Positions 34,916 through 43,191 are shown, numbered from the stretch's first letter. The stretch is 64,000 bases of DNA from Pseudanabaena sp. lw0831 (GCF_016584665.1 NZ_BBJB01000105.1:1-64000); one strand, 5' to 3'. Program-made: numbers and translations. Notes: generated from the sequence alone by a model not told the origin.

Positions 34916-35518
34916 TTGTATGCTGATCAACTTAAACATCAAAAGTACTTGCATTTTGCCCCCATGCTTGATCGAGCAGCGATTACCGTAGCGATTTCCC
35001 TATGTCCCGAAGAAGCAGTTTGTTACTTAGCGAGGATTTACACAACCTTAGTAGTTTTCAATCCGCCTGAGTTTATCAAGACTTCTATCGGGAGTAGAGT
35101 GTTGATCCATTCCCTTGGCTATCCCGACAATCCCGAATCTGCCCATATCTGTAGGCAACTCATGGATGAGTTTGGCTTTGATGCTGACACGTTTCCTGCG
35201 TTTGCGCTCCAAGGACTAGCCACGATCGCTTCTATTTTTCCCTGCGATCGTCAAAATTTGGATGTAGATTTTGAACTAGATCAACATCTCGATATTGCAC
35301 CTACTAGCTTGATCGATCTCCAATCAAGGGTAGAAGATAAAGGTCAAGCCGCATGGTTAATGCAATTGAAAGAAACTTATTTTTTGCAGGAGCCAATTTA
35401 TGATGTCCTACCACCAATGAACACAGAGACGGGCAATGCATGGCTCCCACAACATAAATCCCATTTAGAAAATTTTCAAAATGCTCTAAGACGAGATATT
35501 CTCAGCAGTAAAGTATAA
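34916..35518 (+). CDS. Protein of unknown function
   Basis: About 200 residues from a TTG at 34916. The frame is open from 34883, and an ATG at 34964 is the other candidate start. Mostly helical, soluble and acidic, with CPEEAVCYLARIYTTLVVF and DEFGFDADTFPAFALQGLATIAS stretches that look like a helical-repeat fold. I recognise no catalytic motif. It stands alone between a palindrome and the convergent propeller gene. Confidence 0.6.
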   Translation: MYADQLKHQKYLHFAPMLDRAAITVAISLCPEEAVCYLARIYTTLVVFNPPEFIKTSIGSRVLIHSLGYPDNPESAHICRQLMDEFGFDADTFPAFALQGLATIASIFPCDRQNLDVDFELDQHLDIAPTSLIDLQSRVEDKGQAAWLMQLKETYFLQEPIYDVLPPMNTETGNAWLPQHKSHLENFQNALRRDILSSKV

Positions 35519-35550
35519 GAAAGCAGAACTTTGTGCCACTTCCTTATACT

Positions 35551-36879
35551 TTAGGGAATTGGAAAGGCTTGTACTTTGCTATTGCCATCATCTCTTAGGA
35601 AGTTGCTAGCAAAAATCAAACGTTTTGGGGATGATACTTTACTAATGATAGGTGCATGGTAGATATGGCTATTGAGTAAAGTTGGTGTTCTCCATACCAT
35701 TTTGCCAGATTTATCGTCAAATGCACTTACCCAGCTATTGTTATCGGCAGAACCATAAAAGCCAAAGGTTACATTTTTGATTTCCATATCAGGCACGTAA
35801 ATCAGACCATCTGACCAAGTTAAATTTTTAGGTTCATCGTAATAGACACGAGGAAGTTTAAATTTGCGTAAAAATCTGCCCGTTTCCTTGTCTAGCACTA
35901 CAAAATTATTGCCAGCATTACCTTCAGATTGCCAAACAAAGACTTCGCGATCGCTTACAGCTTTAGCTTTTCCAGTAATGACATACGACCATTTTTCTTT
36001 GCCAGTTTTGAGGTCAATCGCACGGAGTCGCCCCGATGCTTGCATCTTGCTATTACCGAAGACTGAGGTATAGATCGTATCTCCGAAAACATCGACAGAC
36101 CATAAGCCATTTGGTTCGCCCGGTGCTTCCCAAGTCCAAAGCACTTTACCTGAGGCAACATCCATCACTGTAAATTGTTCCATCCAACCTACGGTTGTGT
36201 TGTGACTAGAAGGTAACAAGAGAATTCCATTCTGTACCACCGGCTGTATTGACTGAATACCAATCAACCCATTAGTTTTAGGAAGTTGATATGACCAGAT
36301 AGTTTTATCTTTAGTGATGCCAAATATTTTTGTTTGATAATCTGTGCGATTAGAGCTACTTTTATCAATTGCCATGGAATCTCCATATACTACAATATCT
36401 TGCGATATTCCCATTAGGCGATCGCGATCAAGCCTAAGCATATCTTCTGGATACTTCAAAGATGTTTTAGGAGAACCAGTTTCAGGATCAAATCCCATAA
36501 CGCCATCGTCATGACTGGCATAAATAGTTCCATTCTCTAAAATTAACTTGCGACGACCAAAATTATGAGATGGTAATTGCTGCTGCCATTGCACTTTTCC
36601 TGACGCAGTATTAATCGCAAATAAAGTTGCCGAATAATCTTTTGGCTCGGAACTATACTTCTGATTCCCAATTACAAATAACTGCTCACCAGTCGTAATC
36701 AGTTGGGTACTCGCTTGTAAATTAGCCGTCCATTCAGGCTGAATGATCGCATCGGGATTATTACCATATGCCAAAAAATGAAAACTAGTCAGCAGAAGCA
36801 AGGCAATTAGGAAATATTTAAAGAAATCGGTGAATTTTTTAAAATATCTCAGTTGAAATTCTGATGGTATTACATTCAT
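35551..36879 (-). CDS. PQQ-like beta-propeller protein, exported or membrane-anchored
   Basis: 442 residues. An N-terminal hydrophobic segment (YFLIALLLLTSFHFLAYG) acts as a signal or anchor. It is followed by repeated PQQ-type blades with FAINTASGKVQWQQ, MDVASGKVLWTWE, IDLKTGKEKWSYV and FDDKSGKMVWRTP. The fold resembles BamB and quinoprotein propellers, but no cofactor ligands can be assigned. It is probably a periplasmic scaffold rather than a dehydrogenase. Confidence 0.8.
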   Translation of the reverse strand: MNVIPSEFQLRYFKKFTDFFKYFLIALLLLTSFHFLAYGNNPDAIIQPEWTANLQASTQLITTGEQLFVIGNQKYSSEPKDYSATLFAINTASGKVQWQQQLPSHNFGRRKLILENGTIYASHDDGVMGFDPETGSPKTSLKYPEDMLRLDRDRLMGISQDIVVYGDSMAIDKSSSNRTDYQTKIFGITKDKTIWSYQLPKTNGLIGIQSIQPVVQNGILLLPSSHNTTVGWMEQFTVMDVASGKVLWTWEAPGEPNGLWSVDVFGDTIYTSVFGNSKMQASGRLRAIDLKTGKEKWSYVITGKAKAVSDREVFVWQSEGNAGNNFVVLDKETGRFLRKFKLPRVYYDEPKNLTWSDGLIYVPDMEIKNVTFGFYGSADNNSWVSAFDDKSGKMVWRTPTLLNSHIYHAPIISKVSSPKRLIFASNFLRDDGNSKVQAFPIP

Positions 36880-37194
36880 AATGGCGATCCGCTATATTTT
36901 TTAAGTAAGCTGTTGGAATTAAATTTAGGATGCTTCAGTGCAAAGTAGTCCATAATTTTTGCCTAATTGATTCGTTACGTTGCACTAGCTAATCCTACAA
37001 ATAATTAAGCCTTCCTAACCTAACGAAGCTAAGGATAGTAATTTACCTGTTATTTTTGCTTTAAATTCATAAACAATAGCAATTATTAAAATCAAATCAA
37101 AATTAAACTTGTACGGAGATCACTGTTTTGGTAGATTGGAGGTTGGGAAAGAAGTAATAATAAATACATTTTTTATAAGGATCGGTTCAGAATT
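36880..37194. other. Divergent regulatory region of prk
   Basis: An AT-rich 315-base gap between the divergent propeller gene and prk. An AAGGA ribosome site lies about 15 bases before the prk ATG. No palindrome, RNA or small gene stands out, and promoter elements could not be fixed by eye. Confidence 0.5.
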
Positions 37195-38196
37195 ATGAGC
37201 AGTAAACCCAACCGCGTTGTGGTGATCGGAGTTGCAGGAGACTCTGGCTGTGGCAAATCCACATTTTTACGCAGATTAAATGATCTGTTCGGCGAAGAAT
37301 TTATGACCGTGATTTGTCTGGATGACTATCACAGCCTAGATCGCAAACAACGTAAGGCAACGGGAATTACTGCACTTGATCCTCGTGCTAACAATTTTGA
37401 CTTGATGTATGAGCAGGTCAAAGCCCTCAAAGAAGGCAAATCGATCATGAAACCGATCTACAACCACGAGACTGGCTTGCTCGATCCTCCCGAATTGGTT
37501 CATCCGAATAAAGTAATTGTGATCGAAGGCTTGCATCCGATTTATGACGAGCGCGTGCGTGGGCTGCTAGATTTCAGTATTTACCTCGATCTCAGTGATG
37601 AAGTCAAAATTGCTTGGAAGATTCAGCGTGATATGGCTGAGCGTGGTCACACTCTTGCCGATGTCATGCAAGCGATCGAATCACGTAGACCAGACTTTGA
37701 GGCATATATTGATCCTCAAAAAGCCCATGCTGATGTCGTCATCCAAATCTTACCTACGAATCTGATTGCTAATGACACTGAGCGGAAAGTATTGCGTGTG
37801 CGCTTAGTCCAACGCAGTGGTGTTGAGGGAATTGAGCCAGCTTATCTATTTGACGAAGGTTCAACAATTTCTTGGATTCCCTGCGGTACGAAGCTGACTT
37901 GCTCTTATCCAGGAATCAAACTATTTTCGGGACCAGATAGCTGGCTTGGTCAACCCGCAAGCGTCTTGGAAATCGATGGACAATTCGATCGCCTTGACGA
38001 GATGGTCTATATCGAAAGTCATCTCAGCAGCATAGACACTAAGTATTACGGTGAATTGACTGAGCTATTACGCAAACATCCTGATTATCCAGGTTCTAAT
38101 AACGGTACTGGTTTGTTACAAATTATCGTGGGTCTGAAGATGCGCGCTACTTTTGATCGTCTCACCCAACAAGCTGAACAACTAGTCACAGCTTAA
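37195..38196 (+). CDS. prk: Phosphoribulokinase
   Basis: A 333-residue Calvin-cycle enzyme that phosphorylates ribulose 5-phosphate with ATP to give the RuBisCO substrate. The P-loop GDSGCGKST contains Cys19, and VICLDDYHS contains Cys41. This is the pair oxidised in the dark and locked by CP12/GAPDH. A second pair six residues apart (WIPCGTKLTC) is also kept. The protein is of usual cyanobacterial length and is followed by a strong palindromic terminator. Confidence 0.97.
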   Translation: MSSKPNRVVVIGVAGDSGCGKSTFLRRLNDLFGEEFMTVICLDDYHSLDRKQRKATGITALDPRANNFDLMYEQVKALKEGKSIMKPIYNHETGLLDPPELVHPNKVIVIEGLHPIYDERVRGLLDFSIYLDLSDEVKIAWKIQRDMAERGHTLADVMQAIESRRPDFEAYIDPQKAHADVVIQILPTNLIANDTERKVLRVRLVQRSGVEGIEPAYLFDEGSTISWIPCGTKLTCSYPGIKLFSGPDSWLGQPASVLEIDGQFDRLDEMVYIESHLSSIDTKYYGELTELLRKHPDYPGSNNGTGLLQIIVGLKMRATFDRLTQQAEQLVTA

Positions 38197-38215
38197 ATTG
38201 ACAGCGCGGCTTATT

Positions 38216-38256
38216 AACAAATAAGAGGGGTAGCGAAGCTACCCCTCTTATTTGTT
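38216..38256. terminator. Perfect palindrome with GAA loop, bidirectional
   Basis: A 19-base stem AACAAATAAGAGGGGTAGC closes on GAA, between convergent prk and the ATPase gene. The right arm contains the ATPase stop codon and its last codons. Confidence 0.88.
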
Positions 38257-39486
38257 GGTCACGAAAGAACTGCTAAACCAGTAGCCATGATCATCATGAT
38301 GGTCAAAAAGTAAGAGGCGGCGGCACAAATTGAGTGCTTCAGGTGTGAGTGCATAATCGCTAGTCAGGGATTTCTGCAAAGCTTGCCGATCGCGATCGCT
38401 AATTGTTGATAGTCGAGTAGCGCGATCGCTCTCCAAGACTCGGTTGAGCGTATCAAGGTAAATAGGCGGATCTTGCGATTGCAAACAACCTTGCAGCAGG
38501 GATAGTAAATATGGTAGATGACCATGACTAGCTAGACATAGCCGATCAAGGGTTTCTAGACGATCAAAACAATTGGTAACTTGCTCTAACCTTAGTTCAG
38601 GGGCAATATTGGGCAACATCCTTGCTAAAACAACTTGACGCAATAGATTTAAACTTTCAGGCTTAACAACATCATTGCGATCGCATAGCTGCAAATTTGG
38701 CAATGTGATTAAGACAGTGCCCTTTAGCTGAAATTGCTCACTGAGATGAATGCTCGCCTTCAGTGGCAAAGTATAGATTGTGTGGCATTGAAATTGACGT
38801 AAATATTTACCACCTTTACCAAAAATTAAATCAGACTGTTCAATGGATAGTCGATCAAGATTGTCCACCAAGATTACTAATCCTTTTTTTCCTGTTTGCT
38901 TAACGCGATCGACTGCGACTCCTGTCACTTCTTCGATCGCCACAATTAGCAAGTTGGTAAGACGTGTTTCCAGATGTCGGTGCAACTGTCGGCGATTTTG
39001 ATCGTTATCTTGTAAGGTTTGCAAAATTCTTTGTAAGCGTTGTCCAGAGGTTGAGGTGTTAACAGATGGAATTATTCTCATCCATTTTTCAGTTTCTGCG
39101 ATCGCATTGGGCAAATAGGTTAGGGAGATTGAATCTCCTTTGCTCTCTAGTTGTTGCAAAATCAGCTTCAGAATCACTAGCCAAAGCTCTGCTAAGCCAA
39201 GATCATGGATTTGCAGATACTGGTCAACTGCACAATAAATTACCGCAAAGCCTTGCTGCTCTAGCTCAAACTTCAATCTAAGCAGTTCCGTTGATTTACC
39301 ACTACCGATCTGTCCTGAGAGTAATTGATAGGTGGGTTTGTTAGGGGATAAAGCGATCGCTCTTCGCATTCTCTTCACTACATTTTCGCCCCTTGCCGCA
39401 GCCAAATCTATATAGTAATTTTCTTCTTTTTGTAAACAGATAGAAAAGCTAGGGTTACAAGCCTGAAGGAATTCTAGATTTGTCAT
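38248..39486 (-). CDS. P-loop ATPase (AAA/STAND-like) next to dciA
   Basis: 412 residues. Walker A is LLSGQIGSGKSTELL and Walker B is GLVILVDNLDRL, with an N-terminal DLAAARGENVVKRM cap. The C-terminal ~150 residues are helical, containing LASHGHLPYLLSLLQ, which is like the lid of ORC/Cdc6-type or STAND ATPases. The gene lies three bases after the DciA-type gene, so a replication-linked role is possible, but I cannot prove it. Its last codons lie within the palindrome arm. Confidence 0.75.
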   Translation of the reverse strand: MTNLEFLQACNPSFSICLQKEENYYIDLAAARGENVVKRMRRAIALSPNKPTYQLLSGQIGSGKSTELLRLKFELEQQGFAVIYCAVDQYLQIHDLGLAELWLVILKLILQQLESKGDSISLTYLPNAIAETEKWMRIIPSVNTSTSGQRLQRILQTLQDNDQNRRQLHRHLETRLTNLLIVAIEEVTGVAVDRVKQTGKKGLVILVDNLDRLSIEQSDLIFGKGGKYLRQFQCHTIYTLPLKASIHLSEQFQLKGTVLITLPNLQLCDRNDVVKPESLNLLRQVVLARMLPNIAPELRLEQVTNCFDRLETLDRLCLASHGHLPYLLSLLQGCLQSQDPPIYLDTLNRVLESDRATRLSTISDRDRQALQKSLTSDYALTPEALNLCRRLLLFDHHDDHGYWFSSSFVTNK

Positions 39487-39489
39487 GAT

Positions 39490-40092
39490 TTAATTAAATA
39501 AATATTCGATCGCGCAAACTCGGCACATCTGCCAACGGGATATTTCACCAGTGAGGGCAGGGCGATCGCAGCGAGGACATTGGGGCATTTGATTGGTTCT
39601 TAACTTCATGACATTTTGCCAACGTTGGAATGCGTCACTTGCCGTTTCAGGGGCTTTAGGAGTTTCTAATTTAATTTTAAGATTTGGCTTCAGTTTACGA
39701 TTAGGTAATTCATGAGCGATCGCAGGAGGCAAATAACTAGGATGATCTTCCGCGACAACCTTTTGCTCTTTTAAGGTTTGTTGCTGGGTAGCCCATTTTG
39801 CAGTCGAGAAATGAATATCGGCGATCGCTAGAGTCCCAGCACCACCAAACAGCGCATTCACCTTAGCCAAAATCCTGACGCGCTCAAAGGTCAAAGCCTG
39901 AGACCAAACTGAATTTGATACAGCCACCTGTAGAGCTTTTTGATACACCCCAATTGGGCAAGTTTGTTTTGCCACCGACTCACCGACAATCTCAGCCCAT
40001 TTTTCGACAATCAGTAAATATTGACAGCGTTGCTGCCAACTTGTACGCGACTGAATGCCGTTCAAAATATTTGGTAATCCTGTCAAGGACAT
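39490..40092 (-). CDS. DciA-type (DUF721) protein with C-terminal zinc ribbon
   Basis: A 200-residue protein. The N-terminal ~100 residues match the DciA/DUF721 domain (KWAEIVGESVAKQTCPIGV, ALQVAVSNSVWSQAL). In bacteria lacking DnaC/DnaI this domain helps load the replicative helicase DnaB. The C-terminus ends in a zinc ribbon, CPRCDRPAL...CRVC, after a polar linker. It is coupled to the P-loop ATPase downstream. Confidence 0.82.
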   Translation of the reverse strand: MSLTGLPNILNGIQSRTSWQQRCQYLLIVEKWAEIVGESVAKQTCPIGVYQKALQVAVSNSVWSQALTFERVRILAKVNALFGGAGTLAIADIHFSTAKWATQQQTLKEQKVVAEDHPSYLPPAIAHELPNRKLKPNLKIKLETPKAPETASDAFQRWQNVMKLRTNQMPQCPRCDRPALTGEISRWQMCRVCAIEYLFN

Positions 40093-40183
40093 TATCGTAA
40101 ACCAAACATAACTTTATTTAAGATTAGCATTTTTATAGCTGTCGCCATTTAAGTTACAGCGCTTTGCGCCGTAAAATCGAAGC

Positions 40184-40232
40184 AATACTTTTTTTAAAAG
40201 TGTCGCAAAGCAACACTTTTAAAAAAAGTATT
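40184..40232. repeat. Long palindrome, 20-base arms
   Basis: AATACTTTTTTTAAAAGTGT pairs perfectly with its complement across CGCAAAGCA. It lies upstream of the dciA-type gene and downstream of nothing on the + strand. Just left of it, GCGCTTTGCGCC at 40160-40170 resembles a solitary palindrome apex. Confidence 0.78.
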
Positions 40233-40354
40233 ATGGTTCGTTACCAATTTTTATAATTAGAATTACCAGCAAGAATTGCCCTCACTTGCTTTTTTGTTTT
40301 CGGATTTATCCCCTTTAATTTCCTCTTGCAAAGGGGAAAACTAGAAATCTTGTT

Positions 40355-40377
40355 CCCTCCCCTTTGCAAGGGGAGGG
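40355..40377. repeat. CCCTCCCCTT-TGC-AAGGGGAGGG repeat
   Basis: A ten-base perfect inverted repeat within a longer unit ending GTTAGGGTGTGG, which is, as far as I recall, a widespread dispersed repeat in cyanobacteria. The 374-base gap from 40093 to 40466 holds only this repeat, the palindrome at 40184 and presumably the promoter of the downstream oxidoreductase. Confidence 0.7.
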
Positions 40378-40466
40378 TTAGGGTGTGGTAAATTTTAAAC
40401 GAGAAACTACCTTATTTCCTGAAAACAGCGATAATATTTACAGTTGATTTTGAGTGAGAATTTTCT

Positions 40467-41060
40467 ATGTTTGGAAGTTTGTTTCAATCCCGATCGCCAA
40501 ATCAAGATCGTATTCCTAAAGGACAAAGGCTGACCAATGGCTTCCCCATCATGACCTATGGAGATACTCCCCAAATCAAGCGTCAAGATTGGCAATTTCG
40601 GGTATGGGGATTAGCGACAGAGAAAACATTCTCATGGGATGACTTCATGTCAATGCCACAAACAGAATTTACAATTGACTTCCATTGTGTTACGACATGG
40701 TCAAAGCTCGATGTGAAATGGAAGGGTGTCAAAGTTACGGATTTCTTAAAATATATTGAAGTCGATCCTCAAGCTGTACATTTAATGGAACATTGCTATG
40801 GTGGATATACGACAAATATTGCCATGGAAGATTTTGTGAGGGAAGAAAATTTCTTTGCCCATACCCTTTTTGATGATCCATTGCCGATTGATAATGGTGG
40901 CCCCATGCGACTAGTGGTTCCCCATCTTTATGCTTGGAAAAGTGCTAAATGGCTGAATGGACTTGAGTTTCTCGATAAAATGCAACTCGGTTTCTGGGAG
41001 CGGAATGGCTACCACCATCGCGGCGAACCTTTTGCTGAAGAAAGATATAGTTCACTTTAG
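40467..41060 (+). CDS. Sulfite-oxidase-type molybdopterin oxidoreductase domain protein
   Basis: 197 residues with the SUOX/MsrP molybdopterin fold. FHCVTTWSKLD contains the Cys expected to ligate molybdenum. The family landmarks WKGVKVTDFL, HCYGGYTTNI, GGPMRLVVPHLYAWKSAKW and GFWERNGYHHRGEP follow. There is no Tat signal, so it is likely cytoplasmic. The substrate is unknown. Confidence 0.85.
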   Translation: MFGSLFQSRSPNQDRIPKGQRLTNGFPIMTYGDTPQIKRQDWQFRVWGLATEKTFSWDDFMSMPQTEFTIDFHCVTTWSKLDVKWKGVKVTDFLKYIEVDPQAVHLMEHCYGGYTTNIAMEDFVREENFFAHTLFDDPLPIDNGGPMRLVVPHLYAWKSAKWLNGLEFLDKMQLGFWERNGYHHRGEPFAEERYSSL

Positions 41061-41067
41061 TTTATAA

Positions 41068-41100
41068 AAAAAAGAGAGTTGCGCTGCAACTCTCTTTTTT
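41068..41100. terminator. Palindrome AAAAAAGAGAGTTGC-GCT-GCAACTCTCTTTTTT
   Basis: A 15-base perfect stem with a T-run, eight bases beyond the molybdopterin gene. It is a clear rho-independent terminator and part of the palindrome family. Confidence 0.9.
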
Positions 41101-41227
41101 ATGACTAGTGATCGCGATCGCACTTTTCAATACAAACAATCACGAAAACTCAAAGGCTAACATCACGTCTTATCTTGGAGGAAAACCTGATACTAAGTAC
41201 GGTTACAAAGAAGTGAGGAGCAAGGCA

Positions 41228-41320
41228 ATGTCAGTATTTCATTTTGGTAGATTTATTCTTAAGTTCTACTTTGGTTCGATCGCTGTTTTAGTTTTGGCAA
41301 ATGCTCTCTCTACACTCTAG
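41228..41320 (+). CDS. 30-residue membrane peptide 1
   Basis: ATG preceded by GAGGAG about eight bases upstream. The product has a polar/aromatic start (MSVFHFGRFILKFY) and one hydrophobic segment, SIAVLVLANALSTL. Length and sequence match the next small frame (A-VL-LAN shared), so both are likely real paralogous single-pass proteins. It is not a Hli protein and not a photosystem small subunit that I recognise. Confidence 0.6.
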   Translation: MSVFHFGRFILKFYFGSIAVLVLANALSTL

Positions 41321-41334
41321 CCCCCTTATTTACT

Positions 41335-41427
41335 ATGACTATCTTTGATCTCCTAGTTTTTTCCTTTAAGTTTTTTGTGAGTGCGATCGCTGTTTTAATC
41401 CTAGCGAATACTGCCTATAGCTTCTAA
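41335..41427 (+). CDS. 30-residue membrane peptide 2
   Basis: Starts 14 bases after the stop of peptide 1 and has exactly the same length. The sequence runs FDLLVFSFKFFVSAIAVLILANTAYSF, one membrane segment, similar to peptide 1 at its C-terminal half. No strong ribosome site is visible, so it may be coupled to peptide 1. A stem-loop with a T-run follows. Confidence 0.55.
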   Translation: MTIFDLLVFSFKFFVSAIAVLILANTAYSF

Positions 41428-41443
41428 AGTTTTCCAGTAAAAT

Positions 41444-41478
41444 GTCCCAACATCTTATCTCCATTTTGAGATAGGGTG
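41444..41478 (+). terminator. Stem-loop with T-run
   Basis: CATCTTATCTC pairs with GAGATAGGGTG (two G-T pairs) across a short loop and is followed by CTTTTTTT. It likely terminates the small-peptide transcript. Confidence 0.65.
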
Positions 41479-41579
41479 CTTTTTTTACGTTAGTAATCGC
41501 CAAGATTGTTGATGGCTGAAAATGAGATCGCATAGTTCTTCAATGGTTGCTTTGGCGAAATAAGCTGTTGGCAACATCG

Positions 41580-41610
41580 GGATGTTCTGCTCCTAGTTGC
41601 TGCCCAATGC
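41580..41610. pseudogene. TPR-repeat DNA remnant 1
   Basis: ACATCGGGATGTTCTGCTCC and the bases after it match the TPR-coding repeat of the STAND gene (for example near 44915-44940), out of any coding context. It is the trace of a second, lost TPR gene. Confidence 0.55.
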
Positions 41611-41648
41611 TAGAATTATTGCCAGTACTTTATTCATCTTGTAGGTTT

Positions 41649-41891
41649 ATGAATGTAAGTTTCCCAATACCAAAAGAACTTGAGTCCTATGTTCAAGGGC
41701 AGCTTCAGTCTGGAACTTATAACACTGTGGCGGATTATTTTCTGGCGTTGCTGATTCAAGATCGTCAGAGGAAGGATGCTCAGGCAAAACTAGTAAGTTT
41801 GTTACAAGAAGGGGTGAACTCAGAAGCTGAAATAGTAACTTCAGCTTATTGGCAAGATCTCCGATTGTCGGTACTTGGAACTGAGCAATAG
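41649..41891 (+). CDS. ParD-type antitoxin
   Basis: About 80 residues starting MNVSFPIPKELESYVQGQL, with a ribbon-helix-helix N-terminus and GTYNTVADYFLALL, typical of ParD/CopG-like antitoxins. I chose the ATG at 41649 rather than the longer frame from 41547, because the RHH strand begins here. Its toxin partner downstream is truncated, so this is an orphan antitoxin. Confidence 0.8.
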   Translation: MNVSFPIPKELESYVQGQLQSGTYNTVADYFLALLIQDRQRKDAQAKLVSLLQEGVNSEAEIVTSAYWQDLRLSVLGTEQ

Positions 41892-41896
41892 CAAGT

Positions 41897-41983
41897 ATGG
41901 CTTTTCAGATAATTGTTCGCGATCGCGCAACCCAAGATATTAGGCGACAGGCAAATTATATTTTAGCTATGGAGAATTGTTGA
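41897..41983 (+). pseudogene. Truncated ParE-type toxin
   Basis: 28 codons (MAFQIIVRDRATQDIRRQANYILAM...) then a stop. This is the N-terminal strand-helix of a ParE toxin, which is normally about 95 residues. It follows the ParD gene by five bases and is cut off before the convergent HNH gene. Confidence 0.75.
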
Positions 41984-41987
41984 GACT

Positions 41988-42428
41988 TTAGCCCATTTTC
42001 TTTTTGGCTGCTGTTGATGGATATCTATTATTTTCGATGAGTATTTGTCGCTCTAAAATACGATCTGTATCATTAAAATCAAGAATTCTTGCTGTGACTT
42101 CGCCGATATCTGTAGTTGATCGAATTATCGCTCCATCTAGTTGAAAATGTTCTCTCCATAAATCTCTGCGAGGATTAAAGAATCTAACAAGTTCTCCGTT
42201 TTGCCAATTAATCGAGCCTAGATCCGTGCCTTTTTGTAGGTTACAGAATAGACAAGCATAGCAAAGATTTTCGGCTGTCGAATCACCGCCATGTTTCACA
42301 CTAATGATGTGGTCAACTTGGCAACCAGAGGATCTATCTGATGCTGAAACCAAACAGTATTCACAAATTCTGTCAGCGCGTTCGATGACTAATTGCCTTA
42401 GCTGAACGCTAATATAGGTTCGAGGCAT
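41988..42428 (-). CDS. HNH endonuclease family protein (second module)
   Basis: About 146 residues from MPRTYISV. An upstream ATG at 42443 would overlap the partner gene by 14 bases. HNH landmarks: CEYC, CQVDHIISVKHGGDS, NLCYACLFCNLQKG. The C-terminal RFFNPRRDLWREHFQLDGAII matches in kind the HNH protein at 19804. It begins right after its small partner gene. Confidence 0.85.
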   Translation of the reverse strand: MPRTYISVQLRQLVIERADRICEYCLVSASDRSSGCQVDHIISVKHGGDSTAENLCYACLFCNLQKGTDLGSINWQNGELVRFFNPRRDLWREHFQLDGAIIRSTTDIGEVTARILDFNDTDRILERQILIENNRYPSTAAKKKMG

Positions 42429-42429
42429 T

Positions 42430-42690
42430 TTACTTAGCCTCATTGTTGATGTATCTATGGGCTTTAGCTTTGGCTAGGGTCAATATATGTTCTATTGTCA
42501 GGAAATGGTCTAGTTCACGCTTGTCTTCTTTTGTAAGCGCATTATTTTTAGCGTTGTATATTAAATCCTCTAGTCGCTCTTGTGCGGCTTCAGAAAGATG
42601 GAAGTCGATTACGCTTTGAGGCGTTGTGCCTGATGCAATGAAGTCAACAATTTCATCGTAAATTTTGATGGTTTTAGTGGCTGTGTTCAT
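42430..42690 (-). CDS. Small partner protein of an HNH nuclease (second module)
   Basis: 86 residues. The C-terminal half, ALTKEDKRELDHFLTIEHILTLAKAKAHRYI, resembles that of the 115-residue protein at 19460 (leucine-rich, ELDxFL then LxLxKAxA). It precedes the HNH gene with almost no gap. The recurrence of this gene order supports a functional pair. Function unknown. Confidence 0.72.
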   Translation of the reverse strand: MNTATKTIKIYDEIVDFIASGTTPQSVIDFHLSEAAQERLEDLIYNAKNNALTKEDKRELDHFLTIEHILTLAKAKAHRYINNEAK

Positions 42691-42884
42691 AGCTATTTTT
42701 TTGATTGTGAGCGTTTGTGCTTTTTTCTTTTTATTAGTTGTTGGGATTGCTTTCTTGTAGCAATCTGATTATATCATCAGGATTTTTGGCAATCATTTGT
42801 TGTAATGTTTCAGAACTCATACCTGTAGACATTTGCGATCGCAACATCATTAGAGAAGACATTACTATTTGGGTATGCGGATGA

Positions 42885-42960
42885 TCGCAGATAGAGAGGT
42901 TTGGCTTCGCTGTACTTCCCTTGCGACTCGTAAAGTGCTGCGACATTGTTGAGACTGACA
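42885..42960 (-). pseudogene. TPR-repeat DNA remnant 2
   Basis: About 70 bases (GATCGCAGATAGAGAGGTTT through GTTGAGACTG) nearly equal one TPR-coding unit of the STAND gene. A possible 75-residue minus-strand frame (42734-42961) runs through it in a different frame and is not counted as a gene. Confidence 0.7.
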
Positions 42961-42969
42961 AAGCTAAAT

Positions 42970-43191
42970 CTACGCAGAAACTAATTGTCTTTCTTGGATA
43001 GGGTGATGGTATAAAACCATTAACTGTTTTTCTGTTAGGGTTTCGATCGCATAGGCTCTGCCATTGAGGTCGCTAAATTCGACTTCAAAGACTTGAGGTT
43101 CGTATACTTCTACAATTGTGCCGACTTGTCCTCGATATAAATGGCAAATGGGGACATCTTCTAAGAGTGCGACTACATCTAGTAATTTCAT
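42970..43191 (-). CDS. DUF4926 family protein
   Basis: 73 residues, LDVVALLEDVPICHLYRGQVGTIVEVYEPQVFEVEFSDLNG. This is a clear DUF4926 sequence, a short SH3-like barrel often coded beside small toxin-like genes. Here the partner is missing: the TPR remnant lies downstream and a RelBE pair upstream. Probably an orphan antitoxin or immunity-like protein. Confidence 0.78.
   Translation of the reverse strand: MKLLDVVALLEDVPICHLYRGQVGTIVEVYEPQVFEVEFSDLNGRAYAIETLTEKQLMVLYHHPIQERQLVSA

Noticed and set aside
42734-42961. 75-residue minus-strand frame
   Set aside because: Its first third is TPR-remnant DNA read in another frame; the rest has no recognisable domain. Not counted as a gene, though the tail could be a decayed fragment.
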